DNA of 58,581 nucleotides. Origin: Neiella holothuriorum. Lineage in GTDB: Bacteria; Pseudomonadota; Gammaproteobacteria; Enterobacterales; Neiellaceae. The stretch is taken from contig NZ_JAHZSS010000026.1 of NCBI RefSeq assembly GCF_019457915.1, positions 1-58,581 on the forward strand. The letters are read 5' to 3'. Of this stretch, positions 25,789 through 34,720 are shown in pieces. Under the pieces are notes generated by a model. The model ran no database searches, was not told the DNA's origin, and saw only the letters and a list, made by a program, of their open reading frames with translations. How positions within the stretch are numbered: position 1 is the first letter of the stretch; each line of letters begins with the position of its first letter. A program made the translations under genes and the position numbers.

Positions 25789-26952
25789 CTAGTCGGCCAG
25801 CGGTGCGATCACCTGATTGAAGAAGTTCAGGCCTTTGTCTGTCATTTGCCAGTTGTCTGCGGTCAGGATCATGGTGTCGTTACTTTGCTGTTGCTGCAAA
25901 AATGGTTCAATCGCAGAGATTGCTAATCCGGTGCTTTGTTCAAACTCGGCAAATGGGGCAGGCTGCCGCAAGCGGGCCCGATTCATAAAGTACTCAAATG
26001 CCACCTCGTCTTTGGCAACATCATGCACGTTCAAGCGAACATTCGGACTTGCCGCTAAATAGCTATTAGGTGCCGTGATCTTGACTGAGCGAACGATGCG
26101 CTGCTGCTCCGGCAAGGTAATTTTCCCGTGGGCGCCACAACCGATGCCAAGGTAGTCACCAAAGGTCCAATAATTGAGGTTATGGCGACATTCAAATCCG
26201 GGCTTGGCATAGCCCGAAATTTCATAACGCTGGTAGCCTGCTTGCTCTAATAACTGATGGCCTTGCTCGTTAATGGCATCCAACACATCATCGTCTGGTA
26301 ACGCTGGAGGTTGGCGATAAAATGGAGTATTGGGCTCTAAGGTCAACTGATACCAGCTTAAATGGGGCGCACCTAAATCAATCGCTTGTTGTAAGTCGGC
26401 AAGGCCGCCATCAAGTTGCTGTTGTGGTAATCCATGCATCAAGTCGAGATTAAAACTGTTGATAGGCAATTTGTTAGCGAGTTGGGCTGCACGCACGGCT
26501 TGCTGAGGATCGTGGATTCGGCCAAGCAGATTGAGTTGCTCGCTTTGCAGACTCTGTACACCGATGGATAGGCGATTCACACCAGCTTTTACAAACCCTG
26601 CAAACTTGTCTGCCTCGACTGTTCCTGGGTTGGCTTCCATGGTGATCTCGCAATCATGGCTTAGTGCTACTGTGTTGCGGATCCCCGACAAGAGTTGTTC
26701 GATGGCATTCACTGATAACAGACTTGGGGTGCCGCCGCCAATGAAAATTGACACGATCTCACGGCCTTGAACCCAATTTAGATCGGTTCGTAAATCGTTC
26801 AACAAGGCTGCCACATAGGCTTGCTCTGGTAACTCGCCACGCATGGCATGGCTGTTAAAGTCGCAGTAAGGGCATTTTTCAACGCACCAAGGTACGTGAA
26901 TGTACAGTGACAATGGGGGAAGTTGCAGCAAGCCTGCCGGGGAGTTCCGCAT
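25789..26952 (-). CDS. hemW: HemW, radical-SAM heme chaperone
   Basis: A 387-residue radical SAM protein. The start at 26952 (MRNSPAG) lies 5 bases past the rdgB stop; an in-frame extension upstream would overlap rdgB and is rejected. Near residue 22 is YIHVPWCVEKCPYCDF with the CxxxCxxC cluster motif plus the extra Cys/Phe of HemW. The GGGTPSLL segment and the C-terminal HemW domain (YWTFGDYLGIGCGAHG; FEYFMNRARLRQ) follow. HemW binds heme and is distinct from coproporphyrinogen dehydrogenase HemN. It forms an operon with rdgB. Confidence 0.93.
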   Translation of the reverse strand: MRNSPAGLLQLPPLSLYIHVPWCVEKCPYCDFNSHAMRGELPEQAYVAALLNDLRTDLNWVQGREIVSIFIGGGTPSLLSVNAIEQLLSGIRNTVALSHDCEITMEANPGTVEADKFAGFVKAGVNRLSIGVQSLQSEQLNLLGRIHDPQQAVRAAQLANKLPINSFNLDLMHGLPQQQLDGGLADLQQAIDLGAPHLSWYQLTLEPNTPFYRQPPALPDDDVLDAINEQGHQLLEQAGYQRYEISGYAKPGFECRHNLNYWTFGDYLGIGCGAHGKITLPEQQRIVRSVKITAPNSYLAASPNVRLNVHDVAKDEVAFEYFMNRARLRQPAPFAEFEQSTGLAISAIEPFLQQQQSNDTMILTADNWQMTDKGLNFFNQVIAPLAD

Positions 26953-26957
26953 TACCA

Positions 26958-27560
26958 CTAACCAAGCTGCAGAAAGTTGGGTAGCAGCTCGGTGAGCTGA
27001 GCCAAGGCTTGCCCGCGATGGCTGACGGCATTTTTTTCTGCTTTGGTCATTTGGGCTGCCGTGGTGTTTTGGCCATGGGGTATGAATACAGGATCGTAGC
27101 CAAAGCCGCCTTCGCCAAAAGCTTGTTGTGCAATTTGGCCTTGCCATGTGCCTTGGCAAATGAGCGGAGTTGGGTCTGCGGCGTGGCGCATAAACACCAG
27201 CACGCAGCGAAAACGGGCGCTGCGCTTGTTGTCTTCTGTGTTTGCCAGTTCGCTAATGAGCTTACTGACATTGTCACTGTCGTTGGCGTGCTCGCCAGCG
27301 TAGCGTGCAGAATAAACACCGGGGGCACCATTCAATGCATCTACTTCAAGGCCTGAGTCGTCGGCAATGGCAGGAAGACCGGTTAACGCCGCGGCGTGGC
27401 GTGCTTTGATAATGGCATTTTCCACAAAGGTGGTGCCCGTTTCAGCTACTTCAGTTACCTGAAAATCACTCTGTGGACGCAATTCAATATTCAGTGGCGC
27501 CAGCATGGCTGCCAGCTCTGCTACTTTACCGGGGTTACCGGTTGCCAATACCCATTTCAT
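26958..27560 (-). CDS. rdgB: RdgB, XTP/dITP pyrophosphatase
   Basis: A 200-residue house-cleaning nucleotidase that hydrolyses dITP/XTP to monophosphates. Motifs: WVLATGNPGKVAEL at the start, TFVENAIIKARHAA, LPAIADDSGLEVDAL with the catalytic acidic residues, GVYSARYAGE, and the C-terminal SHRGQAL. The length matches E. coli RdgB (197). Upstream DUF4426 and yggT/proC/yggS on the same strand form the usual gammaproteobacterial cluster. Confidence 0.95.
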   Translation of the reverse strand: MKWVLATGNPGKVAELAAMLAPLNIELRPQSDFQVTEVAETGTTFVENAIIKARHAAALTGLPAIADDSGLEVDALNGAPGVYSARYAGEHANDSDNVSKLISELANTEDNKRSARFRCVLVFMRHAADPTPLICQGTWQGQIAQQAFGEGGFGYDPVFIPHGQNTTAAQMTKAEKNAVSHRGQALAQLTELLPNFLQLG

Positions 27561-27616
27561 TAAGACTTGCTCCGCTGCACATTTGAGTGGCGCGAATCAT
27601 AGCAGTGAGGCGGGCG

Positions 27617-28048
27617 CTAGTTCACGTAAAACTTTTTCATGAATTCTACTGGGTACGTCCCTTCCGGCGTTGTTATTTCTAACTTGAAGCGAAAGGTTTC
27701 TTCGTTGCTGTAACGGATTTGTTCTAGGTAATACACAGCTTCGCCTTCTTTTACTTCTTTAAAATCGAGCGGCACGTTGTGGCCAATTAGGTTTTTGGCG
27801 TCACCGGTGATTTCTACTTCAGTGGGTAAGTTACCACTGCGAGTATCGAGCACGGAGATATTAATCACGCCGTTATAGCGGCTGCGAGTAATGTTATAAG
27901 TTTTGGCTACCTCAGGCGTCAGAAACGTACTTTCAAACGCTGAAAAGTGGACTTGGTAGGGGCCGGCATTGTGCACTTCGGCCTGTGCAGCGGGAAACCA
28001 GCTGAGGCTGCTAATCAGTAATATCAGCGCAAAGTTGAATGGTTTCAT
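27617..28048 (-). CDS. DUF4426 periplasmic protein
   Basis: A 143-residue exported protein (signal peptide to about AQAE, residue 24) of the DUF4426 family. Features: YQVHFSAFESTFLTPEVAKTYNITRS near residue 31, the beta-rich VEITGDAKNLIG, and a tail ending VEFMKKFYVN. Its function is unestablished. Position between yggT and rdgB is common in gammaproteobacteria. A perfect inverted repeat (28099-28140) separates it from yggT. Confidence 0.85.
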   Translation of the reverse strand: MKPFNFALILLISSLSWFPAAQAEVHNAGPYQVHFSAFESTFLTPEVAKTYNITRSRYNGVINISVLDTRSGNLPTEVEITGDAKNLIGHNVPLDFKEVKEGEAVYYLEQIRYSNEETFRFKLEITTPEGTYPVEFMKKFYVN

Positions 28049-28098
28049 CAGATGCTCCTATTGGTCACTGACCAAAAGTGGATTTGTATTCATTATAG

Positions 28099-28140
28099 GA
28101 AAGCCTGCGATGGTGAAAAATTTCACCATCGCAGGCTTTC
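28099..28140 (-). terminator. Perfect 20-bp inverted repeat after yggT
   Basis: Arms 28099-28118 and 28121-28140 are exactly complementary with a 2-base loop, giving a very stable hairpin 14 bases past the yggT stop. No strong T-run follows on the minus strand (CCTATAATG), so it may be a processing or attenuation hairpin rather than a full terminator. Confidence 0.6.
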
Positions 28141-28153
28141 AATAAATGGTTTG

Positions 28154-28696
28154 TTAGAGGATTTGCTGGAACAGCAATACTTGGAAAAACTGCAGGGCGA
28201 CGAGTAATACCAGCACTGACAAATCCAACCCACCTAACGATGGCAATATGCGGCGAATGGGGGCCAGCATTGGTTCCGTCAATTGGTGCAACGCAGCCTC
28301 AATGGGGTTGTAACCTTGGCTGACCCAGCTAAGAATCGCACGGATCACCAGAACCCAAAATACAATTTGAAAGACTTCCTTCAGTAACGTTAAGCCGCCG
28401 ACAATCACAATCGCTTGTGGATTGAGCTGGCTGCCTGACATGGCCAACAATATGGCAATTTTGGCGCAAGCCACCACAAAGGCAAACAACACCGACGCGG
28501 TATCAAGGCTACCGAGCGGTGGGATGATGCGGCGCAGTGGACCGACGACCGGATGCGTTGCTTTTACGACAAATTGAGCAAGCGGATTATAAAAATCTGC
28601 TTTTACCAACTGCAGCCAAATGCGCAGCAGGATTACCATTAGATACAAATTAAAAATGGTATCAATCAAAAATCCGAAAGCGGATTGAGTTGCCAT
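28154..28696 (-). CDS. yggT: YggT family integral membrane protein
   Basis: A 180-residue protein with two repeated YggT units, each with a pair of membrane helices. The signature NPLAQFVVKATHPVVGPLRRIIPP is near residue 38, and its second copy (NPIEAALHQLTEPMLAPIRRILPS) is near residue 130. The family has been implicated in osmotic or ion homeostasis and, in some lineages, division; no firm activity is known. It is 37 bases downstream of proC in the yggS-proC-yggT operon. Confidence 0.92.
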   Translation of the reverse strand: MATQSAFGFLIDTIFNLYLMVILLRIWLQLVKADFYNPLAQFVVKATHPVVGPLRRIIPPLGSLDTASVLFAFVVACAKIAILLAMSGSQLNPQAIVIVGGLTLLKEVFQIVFWVLVIRAILSWVSQGYNPIEAALHQLTEPMLAPIRRILPSLGGLDLSVLVLLVALQFFQVLLFQQIL

Positions 28697-28733
28697 AGCT
28701 GGTCCTTCCCAGAAAAATTTAAATACTAGTGAA

Positions 28734-29558
28734 TTAAAATTGTTTTTCCATTTGCTCTGCGCGAGCCACGCAGTTTCGCAAAGCTTGGTCCACCAAGCCG
28801 GCTAAGTCACCGTCTTTAAAGGTTGCCACGGCTTCAGCTGTGGTACCACCTTTTGATGTGACTTGAGCGGTCAACTCAGTAAAGGATTTGTCCATTTGTG
28901 ATGCCGCTAGCTGACTTGAACCGATTGCCGCTTGTTGAACAAACTGGCGCGCGCTGACGGCATCTAGCCCCATGGCTTCGACACTTTTTTGCATGGCGTC
29001 CATGAACATAAAGAAGTAGGCGGGCGCACTGCCGCTGGCGGCTATGACATGGTTTAGCCCAGCTTCACTTTCAACCCAAGCGGTTTTTCCTACAGCTTGC
29101 ATGAGCGTTTGTGCGGCATTGCGATCGGTTTCTGAAACTTGTTCATCGGCATATAAGCCGGTCATGCCTTGTCCAATCAAACATGGTGTATTCGGCATGG
29201 TTCGCACCACGCGCTGCGCATTGCCGAGCATTTCTCGCAGGCGGGCTACTTTAATGCCAGCGGCAACAGATACGATCAGCTTATTGGCTAATGAAGGCTG
29301 TGCGGCGAGTAAAGGCTCACACACCGCCGCCATAAGCTGCGGTTTGACAGCCAATACCACTACGTCGGCATTGGCAATACACGCGGCGTTGTCGGTGTAT
29401 GTATTGAGCCCGGTGAACTCGGCGGCCAGCGCGTTTAGTTTTGGTTCATCAAGGTCGCTCACATGCACCTGTTGTGCGGGGTGGCCTTGCTGAATAAGCC
29501 CTTTCAAAATTGCGCCTGCCATGTTGCCGGCACCGATAAATGCAATCTGTTGTGACAT
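28734..29558 (-). CDS. proC: ProC, pyrroline-5-carboxylate reductase
   Basis: A 274-residue enzyme for the last step of proline synthesis, using NAD(P)H. The Rossmann motif IAFIGAGNMAGAILKGL is at residue 5. ADVVVLAVKPQ and VSVAAGIKVARL follow, with the family signature RTMPNTPCLIGQGMTGLY near residue 117. The C-terminal dimerisation segment includes TSKGGTTAEAVATF. It sits between yggS and yggT, the standard arrangement. Confidence 0.95.
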   Translation of the reverse strand: MSQQIAFIGAGNMAGAILKGLIQQGHPAQQVHVSDLDEPKLNALAAEFTGLNTYTDNAACIANADVVVLAVKPQLMAAVCEPLLAAQPSLANKLIVSVAAGIKVARLREMLGNAQRVVRTMPNTPCLIGQGMTGLYADEQVSETDRNAAQTLMQAVGKTAWVESEAGLNHVIAASGSAPAYFFMFMDAMQKSVEAMGLDAVSARQFVQQAAIGSSQLAASQMDKSFTELTAQVTSKGGTTAEAVATFKDGDLAGLVDQALRNCVARAEQMEKQF

Positions 29559-29590
29559 TCTAATTCCTATGGTGTTAGCCCGCGGCTCGT

Positions 29591-30289
29591 TTAATTCGAC
29601 TGGCGGGGTTGGCGCGCACCGAAAATTGCTGTGCCAATGCGGACCATGGTACTGCCATGATTAATGGCATGCTGCAAATCCTGACTCATCCCCATTGATA
29701 GGGTATCAACATTGTCGTAGCGCGTTTTTAGTTGGTCGAAAAGCGTCTGCATGGCAGTGAATTGCTGCGCAAGTTTGGCTTCATCCGCAGTATTTTCAAC
29801 AATGGCCATCAAGCCGCGCAATTCGATGTTAGGTAACGTCTGGATTAAGGCCGCTAGGTCTTTAACATCGGCAGGCATCGCGCCTGATTTTTGTGGCTCG
29901 GCACTGATATTCACTTGAATACAAACCTGCAGCGGTTTGAGTTCTGCTGGCCGTTGCTCGCTCAAACGTCGGGCAATTTTGTCTCGTTCAACCGTATGGA
30001 GCCAATCCATATGCTCGGCCAATGGCCGCGTCTTATTGGATTGAATGGGGCCAATGAAGTGCCATTGCAACCCTAGGTGGGCTAATTTTTGTGCTTTCTC
30101 GACCGCTTCTTGGGCGTAATTTTCACCAAAGTCGGTCTGTCCTAACGCGGCCACGGCTTCTATGTCTGCGATGGGTTTAGTTTTTGACACTGCCAGCAGT
30201 TTGACGCTGTTTGGTACTCGTTCGGCTTTTTCGACGGCAACTTGAACTTGGTCGTAGGCAGCGGCGAATCGCTCTGCTAGGGTTGGCAT
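29591..30289 (-). CDS. yggS: YggS, PLP homeostasis protein
   Basis: A 232-residue single-domain PLP-binding protein (PLPBP/YggS family). The PLP lysine lies in LLAVSKTKP near residue 30. Further motifs: DFGENYAQEAVEKAQ, WHFIGPIQSNKTRPLAEHMDWLHTVER, and the phosphate-binding LSMGMSQDLQHAI near residue 196. It balances vitamin B6 and amino acid pools rather than acting as an enzyme. It is the first gene of the yggS-proC-yggT set and is divergent from pilT with only 34 bases between the coding starts. Confidence 0.95.
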   Translation of the reverse strand: MPTLAERFAAAYDQVQVAVEKAERVPNSVKLLAVSKTKPIADIEAVAALGQTDFGENYAQEAVEKAQKLAHLGLQWHFIGPIQSNKTRPLAEHMDWLHTVERDKIARRLSEQRPAELKPLQVCIQVNISAEPQKSGAMPADVKDLAALIQTLPNIELRGLMAIVENTADEAKLAQQFTAMQTLFDQLKTRYDNVDTLSMGMSQDLQHAINHGSTMVRIGTAIFGARQPRQSN

Positions 30290-30323
30290 AATTTTGTCAC
30301 GGCTTAATCTGGAGTTTCAGGCC

Positions 30324-31358
30324 ATGGATATTACCGAACTTTTGGAATTCAGTGTTAAACATAACGCCTCGGATTTGCATTTAAGTGCTGATATGCCGCC
30401 ACTTATTCGGGTAGACGGCGAAGTTCGCAAGCTTAACATTGCTCCGCTTGAGCACAAGCAAGTGCATGCGTTGATTTACGACATTATGAACGATAAACAA
30501 CGCCGTGATTATGAAGAACAGCTAGAGAGTGATTTCTCCTTTGAAGTACCTGGGCTGGCGCGTTTTCGTGTGAATGCTTTTGTGCAGAACCGTGGTGCCG
30601 CGGCAGTATTCCGTACCATTCCTTCGAAAGTGTTGACGTTAGAAGAATTGGGCGCACCGGATATTTTTCGTCAGGTGAGTGAGAAGCCACGCGGCTTGGT
30701 GCTAGTGACCGGACCAACGGGCTCGGGTAAAAGTACCACGTTGGCGGCGATGATCGATTACATCAATTCGAGTCGTTTCGATCATATTCTGACCATTGAA
30801 GATCCCATCGAATTTGTTCATGAAAACAAAAAATCACTGATCAATCAGCGCGAAGTACACCGCGATACCCACAGCTTTAACAACGCCTTACGTTCTGCGT
30901 TGCGTGAAGATCCAGATGTGATTCTGGTGGGTGAAATGCGTGATTTGGAAACTATTCGCTTAGCCATGACCGCAGCGGAAACCGGCCATTTGGTGTTTGG
31001 TACGTTGCACACCACCTCCGCGCCGAAAACCATTGACCGGATCATTGATGTGTTCCCAGCTGAAGAAAAGTCCATGGTTCGCTCGATGTTATCGGAGTCG
31101 TTGCAGGCAGTTATTTCGCAAACACTGCTGAAACGAAATGGCGGCGGCCGAATTGCAGCCCATGAGATCATGGTGGCAACACCGGCGATTCGAAACCTGA
31201 TCCGTGAAGACAAGATTGCTCAAATGTATTCGGTGATCCAAACCGGTATGGCGCTTGGCATGCAGACCCTCGATCAGTCGCTGCAAGATTTACTGAACCG
31301 TGGTTTGGTTGCACGTGAAGAAGCCGTTAAGAAAGCGGGCGGCAAGCAAGCGCTGTAA
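30324..31358 (+). CDS. pilT: PilT, type IV pilus retraction ATPase
   Basis: A 344-residue hexameric ATPase at the inner-membrane base of type IV pili. The start at 30324 (MDITELLEF) has GGAG upstream and gives the usual PilT length; an ATP-independent 10-residue extension is rejected. Walker A GPTGSGKST is near residue 130, the Asp box ILTIEDPIEF follows, then Walker B ILVGEMRD and the His box TGHLVFGTLHT. The AIRNLIRE and C-terminal GMQTLDQSL segments are PilT-typical. Paired with pilU. Confidence 0.96.
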   Translation: MDITELLEFSVKHNASDLHLSADMPPLIRVDGEVRKLNIAPLEHKQVHALIYDIMNDKQRRDYEEQLESDFSFEVPGLARFRVNAFVQNRGAAAVFRTIPSKVLTLEELGAPDIFRQVSEKPRGLVLVTGPTGSGKSTTLAAMIDYINSSRFDHILTIEDPIEFVHENKKSLINQREVHRDTHSFNNALRSALREDPDVILVGEMRDLETIRLAMTAAETGHLVFGTLHTTSAPKTIDRIIDVFPAEEKSMVRSMLSESLQAVISQTLLKRNGGGRIAAHEIMVATPAIRNLIREDKIAQMYSVIQTGMALGMQTLDQSLQDLLNRGLVAREEAVKKAGGKQAL

Positions 31359-31410
31359 TGTTTCATCCCATTTGTTATTGCTGTCTTAAAGCGAATACAG
31401 AGAAATTAAA

Positions 31411-32529
31411 ATGGAATTACTGACTCCTTATCTTGAAAAAATGGTGGCGCAAAAAGGTTCCGATATATTCGTCACCGTTGGCGTACCGGTCAGCATGAAA
31501 GTTCATGGCCGGGTCGAACCGCTCGATGCTAACCCGTTAACTCCGGGCGCTGCGCGCCAGTTGCTCGACAACACCATGAATGCGTCACAACTGGCTGAAT
31601 TTGAAGAAACCAGTGAGTGCAATTTTGCCATTGCGGTTGATGGTGTTGGGCGTTTCCGGGTGAATGCTTTTTGTCAGCGTGAACAGGTTGGCATGGTGAT
31701 TCGACGTATTGAAACCACTATTCCTGATGCCGACGACCTCAATCTGCCGTCAATTCTTAAAGATATTGTGCTGTCTAAGCGCGGTTTGTTTTTGTTTGTT
31801 GGCGGTACGGGCACCGGTAAATCAACGTCAATGGCGGCATTGTTAGGGTATCGAAACCTGAAAACCTCTGGTCACATCCTAACCATTGAAGATCCCATTG
31901 AGTTTGTTCATGACCATCGGGGCTGTATTGTGACCCAACGGGAAGTGGGCATCGACACGCCAAGCTTCGATTCAGCGCTGAAAAATAGTTTACGACAGGC
32001 GCCAGATGTCATCATGTTGGGGGAGATCCGTACCTCTGAAACCATGGAATACGCGCTTAGCTTTTCCGAAACGGGCCATTTGTGTATCGCCACGTTGCAC
32101 GCCAATAACGCAAACCAGGCTCTGGATCGCATGCTTCACCTGGTACCCAAAGAAATGCAAGATCAGCTGCTGTTCGATTTGGCGCTCAACCTGCGGGCCA
32201 TCGTTGCACAGCAATTGGTGCCGACCAAAGATGGCAAAGGCCGTCGAGCTGCCATTGAAATTTTGATTAATACGCCACACGTGTCGGATTTAATTCGGCG
32301 TGGCGAAGTACACAAAATTAAGGAATCGATGGCGAAATCGCGTGAGCAAGGAATGCAAACCTTCGATCAGGCGCTGTTCGACTTATACAAAAAAGGTGAT
32401 GTGACTTACGCCGATGCTTTGCATGCTGCTGACTCACCGAATGATTTACGTTTGATGATTAAGTTGGATGACGGTGACAAGGCGTCCAAAGGAATGCTCG
32501 ACGGTGTTTCTATCGATTTGGATGACTAG
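31411..32529 (+). CDS. pilU: PilU, accessory pilus retraction ATPase
   Basis: A 372-residue PilT paralogue that assists retraction. Walker A GGTGTGKST is near residue 130; ILTIEDPIEFVHDHRGCI, Walker B IMLGEIRT and the His box TGHLCIATLHANNANQALDRM follow. The longer acidic C-terminal tail (LDDGDKASKGMLDGVSIDLDD) is typical of PilU. It follows pilT by 52 bases and is probably co-transcribed with it. Confidence 0.95.
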   Translation: MELLTPYLEKMVAQKGSDIFVTVGVPVSMKVHGRVEPLDANPLTPGAARQLLDNTMNASQLAEFEETSECNFAIAVDGVGRFRVNAFCQREQVGMVIRRIETTIPDADDLNLPSILKDIVLSKRGLFLFVGGTGTGKSTSMAALLGYRNLKTSGHILTIEDPIEFVHDHRGCIVTQREVGIDTPSFDSALKNSLRQAPDVIMLGEIRTSETMEYALSFSETGHLCIATLHANNANQALDRMLHLVPKEMQDQLLFDLALNLRAIVAQQLVPTKDGKGRRAAIEILINTPHVSDLIRRGEVHKIKESMAKSREQGMQTFDQALFDLYKKGDVTYADALHAADSPNDLRLMIKLDDGDKASKGMLDGVSIDLDD

Positions 32530-32566
32530 GCCATGTTGATATCGTGCGGCTTAACTAGGCCAATTC

Positions 32567-32863
32567 ATGAGCCCTGAATTCATCATTTTGTTGCTGAACG
32601 GGGTATTGCTAGTGGTTGCTTACTTCTGGCTTTACCCATCGTTTGTAAGTAGCGACCTTAAGCGACTACTGATCAACGACGTGTTGGCATCAGGCGTTGC
32701 CATAGTTATTGCAGGGGTGTTGTTCTATGGCAAGGGCGTGGTATTTAACGCAGTGCTGTTTGAGGCCAATTGGTTTTGGTTTACCTTGTTGAGTTACTTT
32801 GTGCTGGAAATTCCATTTTCTGTTGTTTACTGCAATAAATATGATTTATGGCGTAAATTCTAG
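32567..32863 (+). CDS. Small three-helix membrane protein
   Basis: A 98-residue hydrophobic protein with three predicted membrane helices (about 5-22, 38-56, 66-88) and a charged tail (CNKYDLWRKF). I do not recognise a family. It lies 37 bases after pilU and 29 bases before the PilZ gene on the same strand, so it is probably part of the same transcript. A link to pili is inferred only from this position. Confidence 0.7.
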   Translation: MSPEFIILLLNGVLLVVAYFWLYPSFVSSDLKRLLINDVLASGVAIVIAGVLFYGKGVVFNAVLFEANWFWFTLLSYFVLEIPFSVVYCNKYDLWRKF

Positions 32864-32892
32864 CGCTAACAAGTTGCCTTATATGGTATTTA

Positions 32893-33645
32893 TTGACTAT
32901 AGCTTACGTATTCTGTCATTCATCTCAGGTCGTTAGTTTGTCTATTTTTGAGCAACGCCATATTACTGATGGCGACGTTATCAATGAAATCATCTCTTAT
33001 CTTAAGCCTGGCAACCTGCTCGACTTTCAACTGAACGCACCGGTTAAAATTCGCACCAAGCTTCGATTGATCGGAGTGGAATCAGAAAGTTTTTTCGTCT
33101 GTGCGCTTCCAGCTTCTGCTTATCGGACTCACTTAGAAGAATTTAACGCTGGCCATAGTTGCGTGATACGGGCTGTGGTGGGTGGCGATCTCGGCCATTG
33201 CATTGCATTTCAAGGCAATGTGATTTCAGTGCAAAAATCGCCAAAGCCTATGATGTTTGTCAGCTGGCCAAACAAGCTGGAGAATTTCCGTCTTCGCAAA
33301 GAGCAGCGCATTGGCACTCGAATCCCTGCGACATTGATGGACAAAGAAGGAACAGCGCAAGAGCGCAGTAACTATCATTTGATTGAAGGCACCTTGATGG
33401 ATTTGTCGGTCGGCGGCTGCTTGTTGCAAATCCCCTGGTCAGTGCAAGCGGGGGCGATTCCAATCAAGCGGGGTTTGCTTAAGATCAACTTCCCATCTCG
33501 ACCGGATGATCCCTTGTTTGTTCCGTGTGAAGTTCGCCGAGCAACCCGACAAAACCAAGAGAATATGCATGTAGGGCTGCAGTTCGAGCCGGTTGACGAA
33601 CTAATTGAGCTGTTTCACCACATCAATATGGACAACCGTAACTGA
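32893..33645 (+). CDS. PilZ domain c-di-GMP receptor
   Basis: A 250-residue protein with an N-terminal YcgR-like beta domain (about residues 20-125) and a C-terminal PilZ domain. The c-di-GMP signature is complete: RKEQR (RxxxR) near residue 135 and DLSVGGCLL ([D/N]xSxxG) near residue 175. The start is not certain; the frame opens at a TTG at 32893, and another TTG at 32938 is possible. Next to pilT/pilU it probably links c-di-GMP to motility or surface behaviour. Converges on ruvX with a 4-base gap. Confidence 0.85.
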   Translation: MTIAYVFCHSSQVVSLSIFEQRHITDGDVINEIISYLKPGNLLDFQLNAPVKIRTKLRLIGVESESFFVCALPASAYRTHLEEFNAGHSCVIRAVVGGDLGHCIAFQGNVISVQKSPKPMMFVSWPNKLENFRLRKEQRIGTRIPATLMDKEGTAQERSNYHLIEGTLMDLSVGGCLLQIPWSVQAGAIPIKRGLLKINFPSRPDDPLFVPCEVRRATRQNQENMHVGLQFEPVDELIELFHHINMDNRN

Positions 33646-33649
33646 CGTT

Positions 33650-34087
33650 TTATTCGCGCCAGAGGTTTTCAAAGTAGCTTTCGATAATCAGCACGGCTGA
33701 GACACTATCGACCTTGCCTTTGGTCAACGCCTTGTAGCCACCGAATTCGAATAAACGGGCTTTGGCGTCCACCGTTGTTAATCGCTCGTCTTGCCACGCC
33801 ACTGGGTAACCAAATCGACCATGAAGCCGGTTGCCAAATTTCTTAGCGCGTTTGGTTAATTCTTGCTCCGTCCCGTCCATGTTGAGGGGAAGGCCAATCA
33901 CCAAAAGGTCAGGTTGCCACTGCTTGAGCAAAACCTCGACTTGTTGCCAATTAGGAACGCCGTCATTGGCTGGCAGTGCGGCTTCTGGTGACGCGGTGCC
34001 GGTAATTTCCTGACCGATGGCAACACCAATACTTTTGGTGCCATAGTCAAAACCGAGAATGGTGCGTTGACCTTCAGGTTTGGTCAT
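33650..34087 (-). CDS. ruvX: RuvX/YqgF, putative Holliday junction resolvase
   Basis: A 145-residue RNase H-fold protein. [17 protein letters not shown] near residue 10 carries the first catalytic Asp; [29 protein letters not shown] and [11 protein letters not shown] supply the others; the tail holds [17 protein letters not shown]. The family is essential in E. coli and acts in pre-16S rRNA 5' end processing; resolvase activity is less certain. It follows yqgE by 3 bases (same operon). Confidence 0.94.
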   Translation of the reverse strand: MTKPEGQRTILGFDYGTKSIGVAIGQEITGTASPEAALPANDGVPNWQQVEVLLKQWQPDLLVIGLPLNMDGTEQELTKRAKKFGNRLHGRFGYPVAWQDERLTTVDAKARLFEFGGYKALTKGKVDSVSAVLIIESYFENLWRE

Positions 34088-34090
34088 GGC

Positions 34091-34681
34091 TTACGCATGA
34101 CCGGCTTGCGGGCTGATATTAGCAATATCGATGCCTAGCTTTTGGCCGGATGCTTGCCAGCGCATGTCCGCATCAACATCAAAGATGATGGCTTGGTCTG
34201 CTGGGATCATTAACCAAGAATTTTCTGCAATTTCTTGCTCCAGCTGGCCTGCATCCCAGCCGGCATAGCCTAAAGTCACCAGGTATTTGCTTGGCTCGAG
34301 ATCAGTACCGAGGATCTGCAAAATGTCCTTGGAGGTCGTGACCATCAGATCATTGTCTAATTCCATACTTGAAGACCAACCGGGTTGCGCAGTATGTAAA
34401 ACGAAACCGCGTTCTTTGGCCACCGGCCCACCGGCAAAAATAGGTTGGCCGAGATTGTCCGACGCCAGGTCATCACGGTGTAGATCATCAACCTTAGATA
34501 ACAGCTCAGACAGGCTTAGATTTTTAATGGGGTGGTTAATCACCAGACCCATTGCACCTTGATCGTTATGCTCACAGACATAGGTCACTGAACGCTGAAA
34601 ATACGGATCTTGCAGCGACGGCATAGCGATTAGTAATTGACCTTGAAGACTTTCCATACAACTCGTTTCTGGCTCACTCAT
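34091..34681 (-). CDS. yqgE: YqgE/UPF0301 family protein
   Basis: A 196-residue protein of the UPF0301 (AlgH) family. GQLLIAMPSLQDPYFQRSVTYVCEHN near the start and GMVINHP-type GLVINHPI are diagnostic; IFAGGPVAKERGFVLH and LGYAGWDAGQLEQEI follow. The start is ambiguous among 34708, 34681 and 34657; the last best fits E. coli length. Function unknown, though AlgH has been linked to regulation in pseudomonads. It lies between gshB and ruvX. Confidence 0.92.
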   Translation of the reverse strand: MSEPETSCMESLQGQLLIAMPSLQDPYFQRSVTYVCEHNDQGAMGLVINHPIKNLSLSELLSKVDDLHRDDLASDNLGQPIFAGGPVAKERGFVLHTAQPGWSSSMELDNDLMVTTSKDILQILGTDLEPSKYLVTLGYAGWDAGQLEQEIAENSWLMIPADQAIIFDVDADMRWQASGQKLGIDIANISPQAGHA

Positions 34682-34720
34682 AGGCTTATTATGGCAGTTA
34701 TTTGGCAACAGCCCCTAGGG

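Noticed and set aside
26953-27159. In-frame N-terminal extension of HemW
   Set aside because: It overlaps rdgB and encodes an Arg/Ser-rich sequence with no similarity to HemW; the 26952 start fits the family.
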